Below, one piece after another: positions 1 through 9,679 of a DNA stretch of 64,000 nucleotides; the stretch's first letter is position 1, and each line of letters starts with the position of its first letter. Origin of the DNA: Flavobacterium sp. SUN052 (lineage in GTDB: Bacteria; Bacteroidota; Bacteroidia; Flavobacteriales; Flavobacteriaceae). Both the position numbers and the translations under genes were made by a program. The stretch is from positions 1,488,001 through 1,552,000 of the forward strand of contig NZ_JAPQNS010000001.1 of NCBI RefSeq assembly GCF_028867935.1, written 5' to 3'. The notes under the pieces were generated by a model that did not search any database, was not told the DNA's origin, and was given only the letters and a program-made list of their open reading frames with translations.

Positions 1-374
1 TGGGTCACTTCCAGATCATGGTCGTAGGTCAATCGACTATACCAGGCAGTATCGGCCAGGCTTCCGGTCGATGGTTTTATAGCAAAAATCATCTGGGGTG
101 TAATGATGTTCTGGCAGAGCATCGGAAAGTCGGTGATCTGCATGTCCAGATGGTCCTGCCGACGGGGAAACACACGCACCATCTGGTTGGGCAGATGAAC
201 AATTGGCCGATTGGTATTTAGTAACGGCGCGACGTTTCCAATGGTAGGGTCAATATAGTCGATCCCCGAACGGCTTACTTTTTTGGGTTGCGCCAAACTG
301 AATTGGCACAAAGCAGTGGCAATAAACAGACTTGTTAAACCTGTTCTGAAGAGACCTTGGTGTAGCAGGAACAT
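1..374 (-). CDS. GH92 family alpha-mannosidase-like protein, 5' part only (window edge)
   Basis: The minus strand reads open from an ATG at 374 to the window edge, giving about 124 residues. It has a hydrophobic signal peptide (LTSLFIATALCQFSLAQ, residues ~13-29) and then GIDYIDPTIGNVAPLLNTN. This aligns almost residue for residue with the N-terminus of the next gene upstream (430-2739), including PNQMVRVFPRRQDHLDMQ and RLTYDHDLE, so it is a tandem paralogue. GH92 enzymes are exo-acting, calcium-dependent alpha-mannosidases; this one should be exported to the periplasm or cell surface. It starts 55 bp after its sister gene's stop and is the last visible gene of the operon. The catalytic part lies outside the window. 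Confidence 0.85.
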   Translation of the reverse strand, partial: MFLLHQGLFRTGLTSLFIATALCQFSLAQPKKVSRSGIDYIDPTIGNVAPLLNTNRPIVHLPNQMVRVFPRRQDHLDMQITDFPMLCQNIITPQMIFAIKPSTGSLADTAWYSRLTYDHDLEVT

Positions 375-429
375 ATTCCGTTTAGGGTTAAAGGCGGTTC
401 GATCAAATGCACTCAGGCACCCACGCGGG

Positions 430-2739
430 CTAGTACGTTATCTCCCATTTAGCATCGGTTTTTTCACCCATCTCCAGCTCCAGCGTGCCGCCCCTGAGCA
501 ACTCCTCGTGGCTGAACGAGAGCGACTTTAACGGCTTGCCGTTCAGCCGCGCCGACTGGATGTACTTGTTGCGCCGGGAGGACTTGGGGGCTGACACGGT
601 GAAGGTCTTGCCGTTGGGCAGGTCGATGCTCACTTTGGTAAACAGCGGACTGGTGATGCTGTAGCGGGGCAGACCGGGCGTAGTGGGGTAAAAACCCATT
701 GCCGAGAAGACTACAAACGACGACATCGAACCGCCATCCTCATCGCCGGGCACCCCGAAAATAGTATCCTGAAACCAAGTGTCCAGTAGCAGGCGGGTGT
801 ACTTCTGGGTTTTCCAGGGGGCGTTGGTGTAGTTGAAGAGGTAGGGAATAAAGAAAGTCACCTGGTTGCCCATTGCAAACTGACCGATCATACCCGTCTG
901 GTCGGGAAATTTCTCCCAGAACACAGGTTTACTGCGGTCGAGCCCCTCGCGAAACAGCTGATCCAGATTCTGTTCCAGTTTGTCAGCCCCACCCATCAAC
1001 TCCGTAAACCCTTTAATGTCCTGCTGCACATTCCAGCGGTAACTCCAGCCGTTATTCTCGTTGTAATAATCATTACCGGCGTGCCCTCCGTCGAATTTGG
1101 GGTCAATTTCGATCCAGTTCCCCTTGGCGTCTTTGGGCAGAAAGAAGCCAGTTTTGGCATGCCAGAGGTTTTTGTAATTCTGGGCTCGGGGGGCATATTT
1201 TTTATAGACATCCTGCTTACCCAGTTCTTTCCCCAGTTCGCTCAGTGCCCAACTATCGTAGCTATTCCCCAGGGTAATGGCTACCGCTGAGCGCCGTTGA
1301 CCAGCGTGCAGTTTGGCCACCGAATCGGTTTCTGTTTCGCCGGGGTGCAGGGCTGGATAATAGCCTTTGGCATAATAAAAATCATCCAAAGCCCCTTTTG
1401 GATCGTTCCGGTGCGGCAGCATGGTTCGCTTATCGGCGCTTTTCATCATGCCTTCGAGGGCTGTATTGACGTCGAAATCACGGATTCCTTTGCGGTACGC
1501 ATCCAGAAACACCACCATTGATTTGAAGCCGAACATGCCCGCCCGATCGCCAAAGAATTTGGGATACTCCGGTATCCAGCCACTCTCTTTGTACATCCGC
1601 ACGTACGTCTGCAAGATGTCGGCTTCGCGCTTGGGGTCCAGAATAGACCGTAGAGGGTGCAGGGCCAGGTAATTCCCCCAGGTGTAATCGTCGGTGTAGA
1701 ACGGCCGGGCATCAGTATGCACTTTTTTATCGTAGCCACTGAAATATTTCCCTTCCTCTGACATGTCGACCATCCGGGCGTAGCAGCGGTAGAGGGCGGT
1801 GTAGAAACTGCGTTTCTGCGCGTCGGTGCCCCCTTCTACCTTTACCTGCCCAATGGTTTTTGCCCAGGCCGCTTTTCCTTTTTCTTTGAGCTGATCGAAG
1901 GACACGCCGGTAAGTTCTTTTTCAAAGTTTCGCTTTGCCTGTTCGGGACTGATGAACGAAATGGCGTAACGAAACTCCTGCACGGGTGCATCGGCTTCGG
2001 CGTAGCTGAAGTATGCTCGTTCGCCCTCAACCTTTTTATGCTTTTGGGGAGGCCCTAAAACCGTATAGCGCCCCCAATCTTTTTCGCCCTGTTTCTTACC
2101 ACTTTCCGGTTTTCCCGACACTTTTCCATATAAATAGGCGACGCCTTTTTGCTGGTGATTGGCGTCATCCACATATTCTACACCCGTTAGCGTAGTACCG
2201 TCCGATACATCGTATTTACCCTTGGCATAATAATGCGACAGCAAGAGGTTTTTCTTTACCCCCGCCGGAAAGGTAAAGCGGTAGATACCCGTTTTTTCGC
2301 CCGCTGTAAACTCCGTCAGCACATCGTCGTCGGTCAACTTTACCGAATAATACCAGGGCTGAGCGGTTTCCAAATCATGATCGTAGGTCAACCGCCGATA
2401 CCAACCGGTGTCGGCTAGCATCCCTGTAAACGGTTTGATTCCAAAGATCAATTGTGGGGTGATCACATTCAGCGACGACATTGGAAAATCCGTTATCTGC
2501 ATATCCAGATGGTCCTGCCTTTTGGGGAACATGCGGATCATCTGGTTGGGAATCTGAACAATGGGCCGATTGGTGTTGTAAAACGGAGCGACATTCCCAA
2601 TGGTAGGGTCAATGTAGTTCAGCCCAGCCGCTGAACTACCAGCAGGCAAACCCTTCTTGGTTTGCCCGAACCCTACTTGTATCGTCAAGAGGGAAAGAAA
2701 AACCGGCCCGACCAGTGAGCTATTGAATCGTAAAGTCAT
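430..2739 (-). CDS. GH92 family glycoside hydrolase (exo-alpha-mannosidase type)
   Basis: 769 residues, normal for GH92. An N-terminal signal peptide ends near GFGQ (residue ~26). The N-terminal beta-sandwich domain is followed by the (alpha/alpha)6 catalytic domain. A GDEDGG motif at residues ~665-670, followed by SSFVVFSAMGFYP, corresponds to the acidic motif that carries the catalytic base region in GH92. The helix usually reading GNEPSxHxPYLYN is here GNQVTFFIPYLFNY, so the usual Glu and His are replaced; activity or specificity may differ from characterised alpha-1,2-mannosidases. It lies 46 bp after susD and is co-directional with it, so it probably trims mannose-containing glycans for the neighbouring SusCD transporter. 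The family is secure; the exact linkage is not. Confidence 0.88.
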   Translation of the reverse strand: MTLRFNSSLVGPVFLSLLTIQVGFGQTKKGLPAGSSAAGLNYIDPTIGNVAPFYNTNRPIVQIPNQMIRMFPKRQDHLDMQITDFPMSSLNVITPQLIFGIKPFTGMLADTGWYRRLTYDHDLETAQPWYYSVKLTDDDVLTEFTAGEKTGIYRFTFPAGVKKNLLLSHYYAKGKYDVSDGTTLTGVEYVDDANHQQKGVAYLYGKVSGKPESGKKQGEKDWGRYTVLGPPQKHKKVEGERAYFSYAEADAPVQEFRYAISFISPEQAKRNFEKELTGVSFDQLKEKGKAAWAKTIGQVKVEGGTDAQKRSFYTALYRCYARMVDMSEEGKYFSGYDKKVHTDARPFYTDDYTWGNYLALHPLRSILDPKREADILQTYVRMYKESGWIPEYPKFFGDRAGMFGFKSMVVFLDAYRKGIRDFDVNTALEGMMKSADKRTMLPHRNDPKGALDDFYYAKGYYPALHPGETETDSVAKLHAGQRRSAVAITLGNSYDSWALSELGKELGKQDVYKKYAPRAQNYKNLWHAKTGFFLPKDAKGNWIEIDPKFDGGHAGNDYYNENNGWSYRWNVQQDIKGFTELMGGADKLEQNLDQLFREGLDRSKPVFWEKFPDQTGMIGQFAMGNQVTFFIPYLFNYTNAPWKTQKYTRLLLDTWFQDTIFGVPGDEDGGSMSSFVVFSAMGFYPTTPGLPRYSITSPLFTKVSIDLPNGKTFTVSAPKSSRRNKYIQSARLNGKPLKSLSFSHEELLRGGTLELEMGEKTDAKWEITY

Positions 2740-2785
2740 ACGTATGGCTGGAACTACCCGAGCTAATAAATGGCTAAATTAATCC

Positions 2786-4225
2786 TTAATTATACCCTGG
2801 ATTTTGGGGTAAAACAGCCGGATTGTTGATTATCTGAATTTCTACCAGTGGAATAGGGAACAGTGCATTGAAGGGTTTAAAACCAAGTGGCCCCATAACG
2901 GTGGTCAGTCGATCGGTTCGTGCCAGGTCAAACCAGCGGACACCTTCCATAGACAGTTCATAAATCCGTTCGTCGTAAATTTTGGTACGAAGCTGATCTT
3001 TGCTCAGACCTGTGAATGTGGGCATTTTCGCCCGCGTACGAACCTGATTTAAGATCGTGTGAGCAAGGTCGGGTTTGCCGTTTTCGTTCAAGGCTTCGGC
3101 ATACATCAACAGCACGTCGGCGTAGCGGATCACTTTCCAGTTCACTTTACTATCGTTCAGTGAGTTGGTAATTGCCAGATACTTCTTAGTAAAAGTCGCA
3201 ATTTGCAAAAAGCCCTGAAAAACGCCGTTGTTGTCAGTATAGCCTTTTGCTACGGTCGCATCCCGGCGTGGATCGGCCGGGTCAAACGAATCGAACAGGG
3301 CAAGCGTTGGCGTGTTCTGCTCACCCGCTCCGCCCTTTATTCCGTAGAAGGTTTCGGCCAGCGAGTTGGCCGATTTAGGCAGAAATTTATTGGAATAGCC
3401 GCTGCCAGCACCGAGGTTACCATCCTGATACTCAATATCAAATATGTATTCGCTGTGGTGCTCATCTTTGGTGTAGTCGAACAGGTCTCTGTAATTGGGA
3501 AGCAGGGCGTAACCTAAGGTGGTCACCTCCTGTAGTTTGGCTTCGGCTTTTACAAAATCTTTACGGGTCATATACACCCGCCCCAAAATAGCTTTGGCAG
3601 CTCCTCTAGTAGCCCGGCCTACATCGACGCCCGTGTATTTTGTGGGGAGCTTGGCTTCGGCTTCCAGCAAATCCTTGATGATCAGTTCGTCATAAATCTT
3701 GTCGACCTTTTCGCGCCCTTTGGTATAGCCCTCGGCAATAGTTGTCGGTTTGGTGTTCAACGGAACATCGCCGAATATCCGCACCAGATCGAAGTACGCC
3801 AGAGCACGTAAAAACTTGGCTTCGGCCACGTGCCGGTCTTTATTCGTGACCACCGCCGGATCAGCCTCTTCTATTTTCGACAGAACCAGGTTGGCTCGAT
3901 TGATAGCACTGTAATAGTTCCGCCAGGTAGAGGTCATCAAGGCAGCATCGCTGTTCATGTTGAACTTGTCCACCGAAATCAGGAAGGCATCATTACCCAG
4001 CGCATGCCACGAATCGTCGGCCCGCAGGTCGCCAAAAATCCAGAAATCCTGGTACTGATTCCGCAGCATACTGTATACGCCAACCACCGCGTCCTGAAAA
4101 TCTTTGTCTGTTTTATACACAGCATCGACACTGACGGTGGAGATAGGATTCAGTTCAATAAAGCTCTTCTGGCATGACGTTGCAAACATGGATGCGCAGA
4201 GAACAAGGCAGGCAGTTTTTTTCAT
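2786..4225 (-). CDS. SusD/RagB family glycan-binding lipoprotein
   Basis: 479 residues. The signal sequence ends in a lipobox (FATSC, Cys18), so the mature protein should be lipidated and exposed on the outer membrane. The N-terminal SusD-like TPR region (TDKDFQDAVVGVYSMLRNQY onward) and the C-terminal RagB/SusD domain (RYADVLLMYAEALNE, then LSMEGVRWFDLARTDR) are both present, and it ends in the typical NPGYN. SusD proteins form the lid of the SusC channel and bind oligosaccharide. It begins 29 bp after susC and is followed by the GH92 genes. Confidence 0.95.
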   Translation of the reverse strand: MKKTACLVLCASMFATSCQKSFIELNPISTVSVDAVYKTDKDFQDAVVGVYSMLRNQYQDFWIFGDLRADDSWHALGNDAFLISVDKFNMNSDAALMTSTWRNYYSAINRANLVLSKIEEADPAVVTNKDRHVAEAKFLRALAYFDLVRIFGDVPLNTKPTTIAEGYTKGREKVDKIYDELIIKDLLEAEAKLPTKYTGVDVGRATRGAAKAILGRVYMTRKDFVKAEAKLQEVTTLGYALLPNYRDLFDYTKDEHHSEYIFDIEYQDGNLGAGSGYSNKFLPKSANSLAETFYGIKGGAGEQNTPTLALFDSFDPADPRRDATVAKGYTDNNGVFQGFLQIATFTKKYLAITNSLNDSKVNWKVIRYADVLLMYAEALNENGKPDLAHTILNQVRTRAKMPTFTGLSKDQLRTKIYDERIYELSMEGVRWFDLARTDRLTTVMGPLGFKPFNALFPIPLVEIQIINNPAVLPQNPGYN

Positions 4226-4254
4226 GGTCGTAGTTGTTTACGGATTACCTTTTA

Positions 4255-7200
4255 TCAAAATCCCACGTTTAAACCGATGATCAAGCTTTTGGGTAATGGG
4301 TAATCGTTGGCCTCAACGCCGGGCGTCAATGGATTTTCTGTGGTGCTGACATCTGGGTTAAACGCCGTGTTTTTGGTGATAATAAAGGGGTTGTTCGCAT
4401 TCACGTACACCCGCAATGTGCTCAGGCCAAGCTTTTGCACAATAGCTCCGGGCAGTACGTAGCCCAGAGTTATATTGTTGACCCGGAGATAGGTGCCGGT
4501 GTCCAGAAACAGTTGGCTGGGCAAGCGCACGCCACCCGTAGGTGTATCGTTGGGCCGGGGCGTTTTGCCATCACCGGGGTCCTGCTCCGATTTCCAGTAG
4601 TTATTGCTGAACGCGTAGCCTCTCACCCGGGCCCGACCACTGTTACCACCACCCCTCGATGTGTTGTAAACCTGGCTTCCCTGTGATCCCTGGAGGGTAA
4701 CGTTTAAACTGATATTTTTATAACTAACGCGGTTGGTCATGCCATAATAAAAATCAGGATAAGGAGTGCCCATAATCGTTTTGTCGGCATTGGTAATGAC
4801 GCCGTCGCCGTTAATATCTACGAATCGAATGTCGCCCACATGCGAACGGTCACTGCCGGTTGGGTTGTAAAAAGGTCCCTTGTCCAACTCAGCCTGGGTT
4901 TTAAAAATACCATCGGTCAACCAGCCGTAGAACATGCCAATCGGCTGGCCTATCATGGTGACGTTGTTACCCGCGTAAATGGGGTCACCCTGCGGACCAA
5001 GCTTTACTACCTTATTACGGTATGTAGACAGGTTGAAATCGGTCGACCATTTGATTTTCCGGTCCACATTTACGGTACTCAGTACAAACTCCCAACCCGT
5101 GTTTTTCACTTCACCGATGTTCTGTAAAGCCGTGCTGAAACCAGTGTTATTCGGGATATTCACGTTTAGCAACAAATCGGTATTGCGGGACTGGAAATGG
5201 TCGATCGAAGCAGTGATCCGGCTGTTGACGAAACTGGCATCAACGCCAAAGTTGATGGATGTCTGTTTCTCCCAGGTCAACGACGGATTACCGATTCGCC
5301 CCGGTGCAATGGCCGTAGCTACGGTACCGCCCAAGCCGTAATTTTCATAAGCAATGGTGCCATACTGGTCGTAGTTACCGATATTATTATTCCCCGTTTC
5401 TCCGTAGCTGGCCCGGAGTTTCAGTTCACTGACGGCCCGTACGTTTTTCAAAAAGCTCTCATCTGAAATACGCCAGGCGAGAGCTACAGAAGGGAAAATA
5501 CCATACTTGTTTTCGGTACCAAAGCGCGACGACCCATCCGTACGGATGGACGTTGTCAGGTAATATTTGCTGTTGTAGTTGTAATTGACCCTGGCCAGAT
5601 ACGACAGCAGCGACCACTCATAAATGCTCGATGTACCATTGGTGATCAGTCCCCCCACGGCGCTGAGGGTAGGCACCAAATTATTGGGGAATTTATTGCT
5701 GCTCAACAAATTAGACTCTCCATGCTCTTTCTGAACCGTATAGCCTGCCAGCGCTCCAATAGAATGCTTGTTGAAGCTCTTGGTGTAATTCAGGGTGTAT
5801 TCGGTGAGCCAGTTGGTGATCAGTGATGAATTATCGGTGCCCAAAGCCAGTTCGTTGGCAAAATAAGGACGCTGCGGTCTGAAATACATCCCCTTACCAC
5901 TCAACAGGCTACTGCCGAACAACACGTTGAATTTCAAACCATCCATGATCTGGTAATCCAGGTTCACATTCCCCAGCAGGCGAAGTCCTTTCTGAGAGGT
6001 GATCGTTTCCTGAGCCACAGCCAGTGGATTATAGATGTCGGCCATATCTGCCAAACCGGCATAGTTAAAATAAGTACCGTTCGGATTCAGCAGGGGCCGA
6101 AAGTTGTGAATCTGTAGGGTCGACGCCACAATACCTAGTGTACTGGCAGTGCCCCCGCTAACTCCAGTCGACGGAAGTGAACGCTGAGCCGTATACGACG
6201 GGTTAAAGTTTAACTTTAAAGACAACCGCTTCGAGAGTTGCGCGTCGATGTTGGCCCGTAAGGAGTACCGTTGGAAACCGCTGTTGATAATAATCCCGTC
6301 CTGATTGAAGTATTCGCCACTTACAGCGTAGCGAATATTATCGGTACCACCCGTTGCCGCCAGCTGAATCTGGCGTTGGGGTGCCGTAACCAGTACTTTA
6401 TCGAGCGAGTTTTCATCGGTAGTATTGCGTCCTTCAATCACATCCATAATAATGGCCGGTACCGGGGTAAACCAGCTTGTTGGTGGCCCCGACACATCTT
6501 TACCAGCGTCGAGGTTTTTGTTACGCATGCCATCGTAGAAAAACTGTGCCTGCTGGAGTGAGTTCTTCATAATGGGTACTTTCGATACTTTTTGCCAGCC
6601 GTAATACGAATCCAGCGTTATGGATGCTTTGCCCGACCGGCCCCTTTTGGTGTTAATAATCACCACCCCGTTCGACCCCCGCGACCCATAAATAGCTGTT
6701 GCAGAAGCATCTTTCAGAATATCCAGCGTTTCAATGTCGTTGGGATTCAGGGTTTGAATGTTATCGGTCGGAAACCCATCCACCACGTACAACGGCCCCG
6801 CTCCCGCCGAGATACTCCCAATGCCCCGCACCCGAATTTGGGGCGCTGCGCCCGGCTCACCCGTAACGGCTTTCACCTGAACACCCGCCACCCGACCCGC
6901 TAACCCCTGTTCGATACGGGTTACACCCAGGTCTTTTACTTCCTTACTGCTGATGACACCCACGGCACCCGTCAAATCTTTCTTTCTGACGGTTCCGTAT
7001 CCGACAACTACCACCTCGTCGAGCGTTTTATTATCGACCTTGAGCGTAACGTCAACGCTGGTCTGATTTCCCACGGCAACCTCCTGAGGTAGGTAACCAA
7101 CAAAACTAAAAATCAGGATGGCCGACGCATCGGGCACATCCAATTTATACTTTCCCTCGGCATCGCTGGTGGTACCTCTTTGGGTGCCTTTCACCACAAT

Positions 7201-7740
7201 GCTGACACCGGGTAAACTCTCGCCTTTTTCATCGGTTACGGTGCCCTGTATGGCAAGATCAGTTGGCACTGGCAGATGCAACTCCAGCGAGCTGTACGCT
7301 GGTAACGTAGCCCGGTTCAAGGCCGATGTGGATAAAATATCCGTTCGTTCAGAGCTGGTCGGTGAAGGCTGACTACTAACGCTTTGACTCTTCTTATTTT
7401 TTACAATGACGTAGACGCCCTCCCGTATTTTTTTAAACCGCAGATCATGCGGCCGAAGCACGCTGGTCAGATTTTCTTCCAGCGTTGCCATGTTTCCGAT
7501 GGCCGATAAATTCACCGACTGGTTGACCAACCGGTCTTCAAAAAGGATATCAACATGATACCGAAATTTGAACTGAATGAGCACTTCCCGTAGCGTAAGG
7601 TTCGTTTTCAGGGGCACCGCCTGTGCTCCCGTTCCTGCAAATTTTGTACTGGCCAATAATTGAGCCGGTGCCTGATAACAAACAACCAGCAACATACAGT
7701 AAAGCAACGTTTTGCGAATTACCTGTAAAAAGTAGTTCAT
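4255..7740 (-). CDS. SusC/RagA family TonB-dependent outer membrane transporter with STN domain
   Basis: 1161 residues. After the signal peptide there is an STN (secretin/TonB N-terminal) domain at about residues 45-115 (NLTLREVLIQFKFRYHVDIL), a carboxypeptidase-D-like beta-sandwich at about 165-235 (IQGTVTDEKGESLPGVSI), a TonB-box segment (LDEVVVVGYGT), the plug with LYVVDGFPTDNI, and a 22-strand-type barrel ending in the short IIGLNVGF C-terminus. It imports oligosaccharides across the outer membrane using TonB energy. An STN domain in a SusC is the mark of a receptor that also signals to a FecR-type anti-sigma factor, and exactly that pair lies immediately upstream (27 bp). Confidence 0.95.
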   Translation of the reverse strand: MNYFLQVIRKTLLYCMLLVVCYQAPAQLLASTKFAGTGAQAVPLKTNLTLREVLIQFKFRYHVDILFEDRLVNQSVNLSAIGNMATLEENLTSVLRPHDLRFKKIREGVYVIVKNKKSQSVSSQPSPTSSERTDILSTSALNRATLPAYSSLELHLPVPTDLAIQGTVTDEKGESLPGVSIVVKGTQRGTTSDAEGKYKLDVPDASAILIFSFVGYLPQEVAVGNQTSVDVTLKVDNKTLDEVVVVGYGTVRKKDLTGAVGVISSKEVKDLGVTRIEQGLAGRVAGVQVKAVTGEPGAAPQIRVRGIGSISAGAGPLYVVDGFPTDNIQTLNPNDIETLDILKDASATAIYGSRGSNGVVIINTKRGRSGKASITLDSYYGWQKVSKVPIMKNSLQQAQFFYDGMRNKNLDAGKDVSGPPTSWFTPVPAIIMDVIEGRNTTDENSLDKVLVTAPQRQIQLAATGGTDNIRYAVSGEYFNQDGIIINSGFQRYSLRANIDAQLSKRLSLKLNFNPSYTAQRSLPSTGVSGGTASTLGIVASTLQIHNFRPLLNPNGTYFNYAGLADMADIYNPLAVAQETITSQKGLRLLGNVNLDYQIMDGLKFNVLFGSSLLSGKGMYFRPQRPYFANELALGTDNSSLITNWLTEYTLNYTKSFNKHSIGALAGYTVQKEHGESNLLSSNKFPNNLVPTLSAVGGLITNGTSSIYEWSLLSYLARVNYNYNSKYYLTTSIRTDGSSRFGTENKYGIFPSVALAWRISDESFLKNVRAVSELKLRASYGETGNNNIGNYDQYGTIAYENYGLGGTVATAIAPGRIGNPSLTWEKQTSINFGVDASFVNSRITASIDHFQSRNTDLLLNVNIPNNTGFSTALQNIGEVKNTGWEFVLSTVNVDRKIKWSTDFNLSTYRNKVVKLGPQGDPIYAGNNVTMIGQPIGMFYGWLTDGIFKTQAELDKGPFYNPTGSDRSHVGDIRFVDINGDGVITNADKTIMGTPYPDFYYGMTNRVSYKNISLNVTLQGSQGSQVYNTSRGGGNSGRARVRGYAFSNNYWKSEQDPGDGKTPRPNDTPTGGVRLPSQLFLDTGTYLRVNNITLGYVLPGAIVQKLGLSTLRVYVNANNPFIITKNTAFNPDVSTTENPLTPGVEANDYPLPKSLIIGLNVGF

Positions 7741-7767
7741 GATCGATCAGGAATTAGTGTGTAGGAA

Positions 7768-8766
7768 TTAATCTTTGAAAACGATTTTATTTTCCTGGCG
7801 TGTGAAGTTGATATCAAACAACTCGGTAATCATTTCCAATACTTCGTCAGCATTGCGCGCGGGGAAAGAGCCTGTTGCTGTACGATTGGCTAGTTCAGGG
7901 TCTTTTATATCCACCTGAAAACCATACGTTTCCTGTAGAATAGAAGCAATCTCTTTCAAGGACGTTCGCTCCAGCGTTATCCGTTTCTGCTTCCAGGACG
8001 ACTGAATGTCCGGATTAGCCGTATGGGTCCGGGTCACCTTGCCGACATTATCCATCGTGACCAGGTCACCGGGCTTCATGATAATAGCAGGCTCCTGAGG
8101 CATTTGGCTCATTTGCAGGGCTACTTTGCCCGTTCGCAGGGTAATCTGAGACCGTCGTTGGCGGGCAAAAACCGTAAACTGAGTGCCCAATACCGTTACC
8201 TGCAAGCCTTTGGGGGTGAGCACAACAAACCGCTGATGACTCGGGGAATGCTTTACCTGAAAATCGGCCTCGCCGGTTAGTTCAACTGTGCGTGTCCCAT
8301 CGCCGAAGCCAAACCGAGGAAACCGTAGCGAAGAGTTGGCGTTCAAAGCAACCACCGAGCCATCGTCAAGGGCAATCTGACTCGTTTGGCCGTACCCTAC
8401 CCGAACTGTTTTGTAAAGTAGTTGATCTTTGAACCCAAATACGGAAGCTCCTACCAGCGCAATCAATACAATGGCGGCCACCATTTTATGGTTAAAATTG
8501 AACCACCAACCCCGATTGTGATATATAGAAACAAAGGGCGGGCTGGCGGGCAATTCTTCGTTTACCCAGTGCTGGGTGCGGTTAAACGCATCTTCCCAGG
8601 ATGCAGTAGCCTGTAAGTGAGTAGACTCCCACTCGTGCAGCCACTCATAATATTGCTCATGGTTGTTCTCGTCCTGAAGCCATACTTCAACTACTTTCTT
8701 TTGAAGTGGTGTTGTATGACCAGAGAAATAGTCAAGCACGAGTTTTTTATTGATTATATCTTCCAT
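7768..8766 (-). CDS. FecR family anti-sigma factor
   Basis: 332 residues with the usual three parts: a cytoplasmic N-terminus that should bind the sigma factor, one membrane helix at about residues 95-112 (MVAAIVLIALVGASVF), and a periplasmic FecR domain (VGYGQTSQIALDDGSVVALN, then VLGTQFTVFARQ) followed by a DUF4974-like C-terminal domain (ITLERTSLKEIASILQETYG) that is expected to contact the STN domain of SusC. It lies 24 bp after the sigma gene and 27 bp before susC. In this family, substrate binding by SusC is passed through FecR to release the sigma factor. Confidence 0.93.
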   Translation of the reverse strand: MEDIINKKLVLDYFSGHTTPLQKKVVEVWLQDENNHEQYYEWLHEWESTHLQATASWEDAFNRTQHWVNEELPASPPFVSIYHNRGWWFNFNHKMVAAIVLIALVGASVFGFKDQLLYKTVRVGYGQTSQIALDDGSVVALNANSSLRFPRFGFGDGTRTVELTGEADFQVKHSPSHQRFVVLTPKGLQVTVLGTQFTVFARQRRSQITLRTGKVALQMSQMPQEPAIIMKPGDLVTMDNVGKVTRTHTANPDIQSSWKQKRITLERTSLKEIASILQETYGFQVDIKDPELANRTATGSFPARNADEVLEMITELFDINFTRQENKIVFKD

Positions 8767-8790
8767 TTGAACGTAGAGGTGTGTTTGCTA

Positions 8791-9504
8791 CTAATTGACC
8801 AGCCAAAAAAGGATACCAGTCACAAAAACCGCTTTTCTGAGTTGGCTCAGGGCGCGAGCCATGTGTGCCTCCACTGTTTTCAGGGCAAGGCTTAGTTCTG
8901 TGGCGATTTCGTGGTTCTTTTTCCCTTCAAATCGGCTCAATAAAAAGACACGCTGGCATTGCGGAGGCAGGTCCTGAATCACCTGTTCGATCCGCTTGTA
9001 GAGTTCGTCATACTCGATCAGTAACTGGGGACTTTCGGCGCTGGGAACCTGCTCCGAAAATTCAGCCGACGTCATGCTACGTTCCTCTTTGAGCTCATGC
9101 CGGATGTATGAATAGGCACGATTTCGAACGGCTGCATATAAATAGGCCCGGTACGTAATCTGAATAGAATTGAAGCTATTGCTCTTCCAGAAGTCATGAA
9201 AGACTTCGCAGACAATATCCTCCGCTTTTTCTTTTGTATAAACAAAGCGAACAGCGTGACTGAAAAGCGCCTGGTAATACGTACGAAAAAGCGCTTCAAA
9301 CCCCTTATTAGTTGATTCGGCAAAAGCTACCCGAATCAGATGTTCGTTGTCTACCACTACAGGTTGTGTTTCTTCATGCCGGAGAATACCCCTTTTTAGA
9401 GCAGGGGCACCTGAAACAGCAAAGAGTTCGACTGGGCGCATTGGCAAGGTTGAGTATTTAACTGGGTGACGTAGTTTTTCCCCTTTACCCTTAGCCTCCA
9501 ACAA
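8791..9504 (-). CDS. ECF sigma-70 family RNA polymerase sigma factor
   Basis: 237 residues in the longest reading. Region 2 (FEALFRTYYQALFSHAVRFV, then EDIVCEVFHDFWKS) and region 4 (DLPPQCQRVFLLSRFEGKKN, then EIATELSLALKTVEAHMARAL) are clear. The first ~50 residues have no counterpart in the family, so translation may begin at the Met near 9441 or further in. It is the first gene of a tight operon with fecR, susC, susD and two GH92 genes, so it probably activates its own operon when the glycan is present. The kup gene on the other strand starts 175 bp away. Confidence 0.92.
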   Translation of the reverse strand: MLEAKGKGEKLRHPVKYSTLPMRPVELFAVSGAPALKRGILRHEETQPVVVDNEHLIRVAFAESTNKGFEALFRTYYQALFSHAVRFVYTKEKAEDIVCEVFHDFWKSNSFNSIQITYRAYLYAAVRNRAYSYIRHELKEERSMTSAEFSEQVPSAESPQLLIEYDELYKRIEQVIQDLPPQCQRVFLLSRFEGKKNHEIATELSLALKTVEAHMARALSQLRKAVFVTGILFWLVN

Positions 9505-9679
9505 AAAAAAGTAAAATTAAAACTTCGCGTAATTATATCATGCTGACATCAAAGGCGAAATATTCTATGTGCCCATTAGCTTTCTTGTTTACCAACGTCA
9601 ACAAAATCAAAGAACGGCTATCTTTGCCCCGTTTGTGAATGCCACCCCTCCGTATTAGCCCTACGGCATTTGCTACCTC

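Noticed and set aside
18..531. Plus-strand open frames at the left edge
   Set aside because: They lie antisense to the truncated GH92 gene and the start of the spacer; only the minus strand has family similarity.
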